From assembly GCA_028532985.1 (NCBI GenBank), contig JANCIK010000008.1, positions 3,162,001 to 3,226,000 of the forward strand: a DNA stretch of 64,000 bases, in the 5' to 3' direction. A program made the position numbers and the translations under genes. Shown piece after piece: positions 57,301-64,000 of this stretch. Numbering within the stretch: position 1 is the stretch's first letter; each line of letters starts with the position of its first letter. Below the pieces are notes generated by a model, which saw only the letters and a list, made by a program, of their open reading frames with translations, did no database searches and was not told where the DNA came from. Source of the stretch: Stropharia rugosoannulata (taxonomy: Eukaryota > Basidiomycota > Agaricomycetes > Agaricales > Strophariaceae).

Positions 57301-58913
57301 AGACCGTTACAAAACACGTACGTTGCATATTGTATCGTGAGCTGAAACCATATTAATGATTAATCTATACAGGTGTTACATTTGCAAGTCTTTACTGTAA
57401 CAAGGCTACTCGAGACGCATTCAGAATTATCTTTCAAGAGTTTTTCGATGTCATTAAGTGCATAACAGGAAGAGAACTTGAGTTGCACGTGTTTAACACT
57501 GATGCTAAGCTACATGCTCTTTTATTTGATGCCGAAGCGGCCCAGATGCAGGCATGCAGCGACGTTCTTTTAGCAATGAATATACCCAACATATCCAGTA
57601 TTGTAACACAGGATCCGCAAGTAATGGTACAATATGTTGCAAAGACATGTCTTCAACACTTTTTACGGTATGTCATTACCACGACGTCCTCACTAGTTTA
57701 TGTAATTTAATTAATCGCACCCATTAGAAACATTGACGAGCTTCCAAAGAATGTTCCCTGGGATGTTATCAATTATCTCAAAGAGTTTCCTAAGCTTGAG
57801 TCGAATGAAGATATCAAAGCATGGCACCATTTTTGTTGCAATACAGAACATGTGCCAGTCAAAAGTACGTCAATTGTGTGTGGCTTAGAATTATCACTGA
57901 TATAGAGGTGTCATTAGACTGGTATAATCAGAAACTTATGTACCCTTGGTATCTTCCATCTGTTAACCAGTTCTTATCCCCTATGAAAGAAGAGAGCTGG
58001 AATCTCACTCCAGACGACACAAATTTTGCCGAGACTGCACATGTTGCACGGAATGCTGAAGGTGGCATTGGTCGCCCTTTACTTGCTGCTATACTTGAGT
58101 ACATTTAGTTTCAAGTCTTTGGACTTGCATGCAATGTACTAATCATTTACATCCTTATTAAGCGCCCAGGAGCAAGATGACAGGGTTGTCAAACGTTTGG
58201 AGCACTATGCCACAAGCTTCATGCTAGGTAATTGATGGAACAGACCACTGGAGCGTGAGAAAAGAAGTGCATCAAGACGAGAGGGTGTTCAAAGGAAGGT
58301 CACACATGTCAACGCAGCCCGCAAAAAATATGAAGAGCATGAAAAACGGCTTCAGGAACTTTCTCATCAACATCAAACTTCGCTTGAAGAGAAGAGACGG
58401 ATTGAGCAGCGCCTAGATGCAATTAAAGATGAATTATCTTGATGCTCAGGTGTTTCTATGTTAGCTGCTTTGAAACAGCAGGAACGGAACGGAATCAACA
58501 AACGGAAGAGCTGGAGTGCTGAAAAAGACAGAATCAAGGAAGAAATGATGATCTTGAAAGAAGATAACCTCAAAAATTCTCGTGTTCGAGATACTCGACC
58601 ATTGTCCTCACCAGCGCCTTCGAGAATATTTTCTTCACCGCCACCACTTCCACCAAGCTCCCCCGAAAGCCAGTGGCAGACTTCATCGCCGTTCACAGAA
58701 ACAGTTGATTTTGATGACGAAGACGACCTGGTTCATGCGGATGACAAGACCACTAGTAACCTCGAACTTTATGATTTTGATGACACTGATTTATTTCTCT
58801 GCACCGAGTTAGACAAGCAGAACATGGATGAGACCTTTGACTTAGATATAGAGGCGGAAGCTGTTATGAATCGCTTCCTTGAGTTGTATCCTGATAGTAG
58901 TACCATAGCATAA
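54394..58913 (+). pseudogene. MULE-like transposase with GCM/WRKY-type zinc region
   Basis: Exons on the plus strand read HFNLENRNNWITDRALACFR (54430), a Ser/Arg-rich basic segment (54790-54990), then DGGVLCRRAHYKCNSVKVCE and CQLSSCNRKPIVCEYSN, a Cys/His arrangement like GCM/WRKY zinc domains, with CNPHNHPWHPHAKPT further on. The core follows: VTMHPQIAKYIHTVRFLAID (first Asp), VTFASLYCNKATRDAF, HVFNTDAKLHALLFDAEAAQ and WYNQKLMYPWYLPSVNQFL. A coiled coil (58260-58440) and an acidic tail end at 58913. TGA stops at 55779-55781, 56271-56273 and 58233-58235 sit where Arg would fit. A 711-bp tandem duplication lies in the core. The assignment to MULE rests on core layout plus the 10-bp target duplication. 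The 5' end of the gene is uncertain. Confidence 0.65.
56568..57989 (+). repeat. 711-bp tandem duplication in the MULE core
   Basis: Units 56568-57278 and 57279-57989 appear identical over their whole length. The breakpoints share ATGAA(C/A)GAA (56561-56569 and 57982-57991). If the three introns I infer (55, 60 and 41 bp) are removed, each unit encodes 185 whole codons, so the duplication would be in frame. Confidence 0.92.
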
Positions 58914-59107
58914 GTAAATATACATTGTTCACATCATTAAGTATTGAATACAATTGGGTACACATCGTTGGGTGGATAGGGTGGGATTGGCGGGACAGGG
59001 CGGGATCTCATCCCAATATAGAAGTTTAGTTTTTCGGTGGGATGAAAAGTTTTTCAGTGGGATTGCAATCCCATTCCCACCGGTTTGGCTGTTCCTCGGT
59101 GTTTTGG

Positions 59108-59720
59108 GCTTCTACTAAACAAAAAATTAAGCAAGTCCAAATATTTTCTAAGCCACCAAACTATGAACTGACCACCCAAACCATGGTGGAATATTTAAAC
59201 TCCACAGCCCCCTTGCAAAGAAAGGATGAGAATTGAATGGGAAATTTATCTGAAGGTGGGGTAAAGATGCCCCACTGGCCCAGCTTAAGCAAGATGGTGC
59301 TAACTTCCAAGTGAAGTCAGTGAAGTATCAAGGAGGACATGTTGAGGCAGGCCAAAGGAACTGCTTAACTTAATGGCACATGTTCCTGCTAATCATTCAT
59401 TGCCTGAGGTAAATGGAATATATTAGACAGCAATAATACAAAAGATGCAGGAGAACTAAGGGGAGGAGTTACTAGGTGAATACCAAGTGTGGACTCATAT
59501 GACTTATTTGGTTGGAGATAAGATTACATGATGATGCTTGTAGTTATTTGGAACCAAGGATGTATGCCGTGCTCGGCGACAGGCCACAGGCCACAGGTCA
59601 CTTCCCAGAAGGTATCAAAGGTAAGCCGGTTGCCGATCGCCAGCCTGGGCCGGTAGCGGAGTCTGCCGAGACCATGTGATTTGAGGGGACGGTGAAAAGG
59701 GGGGCGGATTGAGAAGTGGG
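59108..59720. other. Intergenic between MULE and PDK gene
   Basis: Unique-looking sequence, AT-rich up to about 59550, then clearly GC-richer toward the start codon of the kinase gene. It should contain the kinase promoter; no specific site was recognised. Confidence 0.45.
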
Positions 59721-59732
59721 ATGCGGTCGAGG

Positions 59733-61438
59733 ATGTCTGCAGGCTTCCGCATAACCCCAGCACTATGGGACAAGATACACCACTTCGCCTCCTTCCCACA
59801 GACCGGAGGTCAGTTCCCCTGCCTTTGTACTTCCGAGCCCTGCCTCAACCCCGTCCACAGTTTCTCTCCAGCAAATGGTCCTCTTCGGCCAGAACCCGAG
59901 TCAGGGCACTCTCCTCAAGGCGAGCCAGTTTCTTGCCGGTGCGTCTCGTCTTCTTTCTCTCTTCGATTATCTTTAACGCGCCTTGATCCGCTCGCAGAAG
60001 AACTCCCTGTTCGTCTGGCGCACCGCGTGAAGGAGCTCGATGAATTGCCGCACAATCTTTCGGACATGCCCTCAATCAAGAAGGTAAAAAACTGGTACGC
60101 GCAGTCGTTCGAGGTACGCACGTTTCATTCGCGACGCGTTCTGTTGATAATCCCTGTCTGATTGACAGGAACTCGTTACCTTCCCCCAAGTCGTCCTTCC
60201 GAACAACATTCGACAGGCCCTTATGGTGTCTCGCCCAGAAGAAATCACCCTTCCCGAGTCCAAGCCGAACCTCTTGTACGAACCCTACCCCAACCAGTAC
60301 TCCCAGCACGGCCACTCGTCGAATGGGACCGGGAATGGGTACAACAAGCTGAAGCTGCGGGTGCCCATGGAGCGGAGGTGCGCCCCCTGTCTACCCGTCC
60401 GTGGCTATCCACTCATGCCCATGGTGTCTCAGATACTACGCCAATACGAACAATGTGCAATGGCCGCCGGAAGTACAAGATTACAACAAGCGCTTCACCA
60501 AGCTCCTGGAGCACATCAAAAGCCGACATGACCCAACAGTGACGACGGTCGCGCAGGGAGTCTTGGAGTGGAAGCGGAGTCAGAATGCAAAGCACATCGG
60601 GCTGGATATGCAGGCATGGCTGGACAGGTTCTACCTCTCTCGTATAGGCATCCGTTTCCTGATCGGTCAACGTACGCTCCTTATCCATTCCGCGCCAACT
60701 ATCCGTCTGATCTTCCTTCGCAGACGTGGCTCTAAATACCCAACAAGCGCACCAAGACTACGTTGGCATCATATGTACGAAAGCAGTAAGTACATCCCTC
60801 TATTCCCTTCCATCTTTACCAACCACTCTGCCAGAACGTGCACGACATCGTTCAAGAAGCAATCGAAAACGCGCGTTTCGTCTGCGAGGAGCACTACGCT
60901 ATGTTCAAAGGGCCTCCAGTACAGCTGATATGCCCCAAGGACCTCACTTTCCCCTATGTCCCCGGGCACCTATCACACATCTGCTTCGAGTTGCTTAAGA
61001 ACTCGCTCCGCGCGGTCGTCGAGCGGTACGGGCCAGACCAGGAGGACAGCTTCCCGCCGATCAAGGTCGTTGTCGTTGAGGGCAAGGAGGACATCACGGT
61101 CAAGATCTCGGACGAGGGCGGTGGCATCCCGCGCAGCGCGATCCCGCTCATTTGGACGTATATGTACACCACCATGGAGAGCAAGGGGATCGACAAGGAC
61201 TTTCAGACGAACGACTTCAAAGCTCCCATGGCTGGTTTCGGGTACGGGCTGCCGCTGTCAAGACTGGTGCGTGTCCTACCGCTCTCTCCTTCCTCTCCCG
61301 TCTTCTGATACCCTTCCCTCCTCGCAGTACGCCCGCTATTTCGGCGGTGACCTACGGCTGATTGCCATGGATGGCTTCGGGACAGACGTATACATTCACC
61401 TGAACCGGCTATCGAGTAGTCGCGAACCTCTCCCTTGA
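59733..61438 (+). CDS. Mitochondrial pyruvate dehydrogenase kinase
   Basis: Eight exons: 59733-59808, 59861-59938, 59998-60113, 60169-60377, 60433-60671, 60724-60785, 60835-61266 and 61328-61438. All introns are GT-AG, 49-63 bp. The protein starts MSAGFRITPALWDKIHHFAS (an upstream in-frame ATG at 59721 is an alternative), then FGQNPSQGTLLKASQFLA, ELPVRLAHRVKELDELPHNL, HDPTVTTVAQGVLEWKR and RFYLSRIGIRFLIGQ. The GHKL ATPase boxes are intact: N box CFELLKNSLRAVVERYG, G1 box ISDEGGGIPRSAIPL and G2 box PMAGFGYGLPLSRL. The kinase phosphorylates and inactivates the E1 alpha subunit of pyruvate dehydrogenase in the mitochondrial matrix; the related branched-chain kinase is the alternative. No lesions; GC-rich, core-genome style. 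Confidence 0.95.
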
Positions 61439-62931
61439 GCAAAATCAAACCCAAAAAACCCTGTACGTTATTCCTGTTGTTTTATTAGTTACACATACAC
61501 CCTGCATTACCCTCCCTGTATATCATTAATACCACACCCATGTACTGTACTACCACCACCTGCAATGTAAGACATTTTCTCAACACAAAGAGGACACTCG
61601 TCCGCCGCACTATCTCCTCTCCTGTCTGCCGTGCAGCCCTATCAGACTCTACGTCGTCCGCAATCTGTCATCCATCCGACACCAGCCATGCGCAAGGACG
61701 CCACAGCGACGCTCGCGGGTGTAAAATCTGCCTTCCGGCACCCCGTGGGCACATCCTTGCCCCGCATCTGGGCGCGGGGCGCCGAGCATACCACCCCGGT
61801 AAGCGACTCGTCTCACCCAGACCCGTCCAGCTGCAGCCAGGATCCGTCTGGATGTTTCCTGTGCGCAACCCACCGTGTGAGGCATCCCATACTACTTCCC
61901 GCCTTGTCTCTTCCGTCTTTTTCCCCGCTGAATGCTTTAATGAGAACTCGGGTTCACGATCAACCATTATCTTGATTTTCAAATCGGCAGAAGCTCACGA
62001 TATGACGCAAGCAGTGCGAGTGCAGGAGGGCGCCCAACGATGTCAAATCTAGTTAAATATCCCTGACACAAATGCAGTCTAAACCATTTAATACGGAGTC
62101 AAATGCAAACCTGTGATTTAAGATGTGAACGTGAACACTCCTGAGTATTCATTCCCAATAAAACAGACGACGATCTCGTCGCTCGTCAATTTTCTTCCCA
62201 ACCTGTGAGTCGCATGTGAATTTTCAGCCATCTATCATATTCATGTGAGATCGTACCTAACTGACCAGTCGGATCGCAGCTATTTCAATACGCAACCTTA
62301 CGCAACGAACAGACACGACGTCAGACGCCGTCGGGCACTTCGGCCTTATTGTATAATGCACATCATATGCCAAGGCATACATACAACAAGCGCCCGCAAA
62401 CTCTAGCGCTTACGGCGTATGTATATGGGGTCCAAATTCACTTCGCCATTTATGATTCATGACGTAGAATGTCCAACGGTGTACAGCACACAGGATAGTA
62501 GCGCGTACACACCGTACTATATATACAAAAGGGAAAGCGAATAAGCAAGGGATAACAGACAGATATCATTTTAGCACTGACACGAGGCACGGCGGGCAGG
62601 CGGGGTCTACAACTATACTTTATATAATACAAATTCAATGCAGAGCAACGACAGCTACTGTCGATATATGGTATGACGGACGGAGGGGTAAGTAGGCAGG
62701 CAGGTAGCCAGTGAGGCGGGTCAGAGGATTATGACGGTGCATCGTTCGCACTCGGAACAAACAGCAATTGTACATGAGAAAAACATGACGTCCAGAGCAA
62801 TGCGTGAATGGCGGGCGAATGCAAGATTAAAATGTACGTAGACAATATGGCGTGGGGCGGATGTGGCAAGTGAGGGGAGACAGGGCGCAACGGAGAGGAT
62901 ATTTGACATGACAGGAGTTTAAACTTAGGGG
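61439..62931. other. Convergent 3' intergenic region
   Basis: Lies between the stops of two convergent genes. GC-rich to about 62050 with overlapping open frames on both strands that show no conserved domain, then AT-richer sequence. AATAAA at about 62158 could serve as a polyadenylation signal. No RNA gene or repeat was seen. Confidence 0.4.
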
Positions 62932-64000
62932 TCAGTTCCCAGCGGCGCTCCAAGTCCGTTTGAGCGAGCCATATGACACGGGCGGCGGCGGGACATAGCC
63001 TGGTACAGGCATAGCCATCACGGGGGAGTGAAGGGGAGGACCAGACGGCATCGTGTTCCAATCGAACGGGGTGCCCTGTCGTCCAGAGCGCGAATACACG
63101 TCGGGGGCAGGATCACGCCGCGGGAGCCCAGGATGTGTAAACTGGCGTTGAGTGGGGCCAGGTGTCGGTGTTGGATGATGAAGGTAAGACTGATAAGAGC
63201 GGGGCTGGTCTTCGGTCTGAGGAAGATGCATGTCGAAGTCGGGCACACGGTAATCATATTCATACTCATACTCATACCGCCCAGGATGCGGCGGTACATA
63301 CGCGTGGTCTGTCTGGTGTGTGTGCTCCCTAGGGCGCTGCGGTTGCATGCTAAACAGCGGTTGGGGTGGTATCTCGCCATAAGTCCTGTACTGCTGCGTT
63401 TGTTGTTGTGGCGGCGGCGGAGGCGGAAGCTCGGGGGCCGCACTGCGTACTACTTCCTCCTCATACCTTATCATATGCTGATCCTCGTACCCCGCGCGGT
63501 CCTGAGATTGACGCGACGGAACCGCACTGTTTTTTTGGCCCGTCCCAGAAGCGGCGGTGGCGGCGCCCTCGGCGCCCTCGAGGCGCGCGAGCTCCTCGCG
63601 CAGTTTCATGTTCGTAATGCGCAATTGCTGTAGTTCGTATTGCCAACTCGAAGCACGCTCCATTGAGAGTTCGTCGAACATATCGAACGATGGCGGCGGC
63701 GGTGGTGGTGTCGACGATGCTTCACTTGCAGGCGTAGCGGGACGGAGGAGCGAAACGGCACCTGCGAGCGAGGACACATACGGTGATGCCGGCTTCGCAT
63801 TGGCCTTAGTGGTTGCGCTATGGCCTGGGACGATAACGTCGGCAGACACCAGGCGGATTTGGTACACCAGCGGCGCAGGAGTGATACTGTCCCCTGCGCC
63901 GTGGTCGGTGTTCTCCCCGCCCGCCTCTGCATCGGCATCCGCACGATAGAGCACAAACCACACATCCGCAGGGCGCTCCTCGCTCTTCCTGCGCAGTTTG
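62932..64000 (-). CDS. Unrecognised Pro/Gln-rich coiled-coil protein, partial
   Basis: The frame is open from the window end to a TGA at 62932-62934, so the N-terminus is outside. It enters with KLRRKSEERPADVWFVLYRA, then LVYQIRLVSADVIVP. After a Ser/Pro linker with PPPPPP come a short coiled coil (SSWQYELQQLRITNMKLREE), a long Pro/Gln/Tyr-rich low-complexity region with a run of alternating Tyr and Glu, and a C-terminus of PPPPVSYGSLKRTWSAAGN. The start may be the end of a folded domain, possibly DNA-binding, but I cannot name it. A disordered Gln/Pro-rich tail with a coiled coil fits a transcriptional regulator (inference). High GC and an uninterrupted frame indicate a functional gene. Confidence 0.75.
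   Translation of the reverse strand, partial: KLRRKSEERPADVWFVLYRADADAEAGGENTDHGAGDSITPAPLVYQIRLVSADVIVPGHSATTKANAKPASPYVSSLAGAVSLLRPATPASEASSTPPPPPPSFDMFDELSMERASSWQYELQQLRITNMKLREELARLEGAEGAATAASGTGQKNSAVPSRQSQDRAGYEDQHMIRYEEEVVRSAAPELPPPPPPQQQTQQYRTYGEIPPQPLFSMQPQRPREHTHQTDHAYVPPHPGRYEYEYEYDYRVPDFDMHLPQTEDQPRSYQSYLHHPTPTPGPTQRQFTHPGLPRRDPAPDVYSRSGRQGTPFDWNTMPSGPPLHSPVMAMPVPGYVPPPPVSYGSLKRTWSAAGN

Larger units (their letters stand above)
53965..59097 (+). mobile_element. Complete MULE-like element with 10-bp target duplication
   Basis: The ten bases GGTGTTTTGG occur at 53955-53964 and 59098-59107. Just inside, the ends are imperfect inverted repeats (AGTATAGGTCAAATCGGTGG on the left, AGGAACAGCCAAACCGGTGG from the right), followed on both sides by clustered CGGTGGGAT and GATGGGATT motifs. 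A 9-10 bp duplication is characteristic of Mutator-like elements. The interior holds one plus-strand multi-exon gene with a MULE-type core, so this is a whole, formerly autonomous element of 5.13 kb. Confidence 0.75.

Noticed and set aside
61631..61975. Open frame after the kinase gene (begins near an ATG at 61688 with MRKDATATLAGVKSAF)
   Set aside because: No conserved domain, overlapping frames on both strands in GC-rich DNA, and no clear splice pattern.
62932..64000. Naming the right-edge gene as a specific transcription factor
   Set aside because: Only a fragment of a possible folded domain is present; the low-complexity tail and short coiled coil are not diagnostic.

Overview
The window looks like nuclear DNA from an agaricomycete (mushroom-forming) basidiomycete. 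Genes have many short GT-AG introns of about 40-65 bp, and the transposon families are those typical of this class: a Plavaka (CACTA-type) transposase, a Tnp2-like CACTA transposase with an N-terminal zinc finger, a chromovirus-like Ty3/gypsy element, a pogo/Fot1 element, a MULE-like element, and the basidiomycete DUF6698 family. The order cannot be fixed from sequence alone; Boletales or a similar repeat-rich ectomycorrhizal lineage would fit (inference).

About 59 kb of the 64 kb is a nested transposon graveyard. From 2.7 to 26.5 kb one stack can be read. A pogo element with two identical 27-bp terminal inverted repeats (2735 and 26478) is split by a Ty3/gypsy element (about 3.0-24.4 kb, minus strand). 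That gypsy is split twice: by a 1.83-kb foldback element with a 7-bp target duplication (7682-9506), and by a 13.1-kb block (about 9.68-22.82 kb) carrying a near-intact Plavaka transposase plus two tandem, divergently oriented DUF6698 genes. The second DUF6698 gene is broken by a 2.85-kb TG...CA element (A, 17919-20768), which itself contains a 955-bp solo LTR.

From 26.5 to 53.7 kb there are unrecognised, decayed multi-exon genes cut by further insertions. These are two copies of an AGAC/GTCT-rich 1.0-kb MITE (D and E), with a small TA-flanked element (F) inside E; an inverted second copy of element A (B, 32552-35396); a third copy of the solo LTR (29736-30702); a pair of inverted 2.2-3.3 kb elements (G1 and G2); two copies of a CCGCTGAG-rich repeat (X1 and X2); and a Tnp2-like transposase gene (about 53.6-47.7 kb, minus) split by E. 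From 53965 to 59097 lies a complete MULE-like element with a 10-bp target duplication, whose transposase gene carries a 711-bp tandem duplication.

From about 59.7 kb the sequence changes to GC-rich, compact, single-copy DNA: an intact eight-exon mitochondrial pyruvate dehydrogenase kinase gene (59733-61438, plus) and the 3' part of an unrecognised Pro/Gln-rich coiled-coil gene on the minus strand (62932 to the window end).

Most premature stops in otherwise conserved frames are TGA where the family has arginine, fitting CGA-to-TGA decay. Divergence between repeat copies is dominated by CpG to TpG/CpA changes. Together these suggest cytosine methylation of repeats in this genome.
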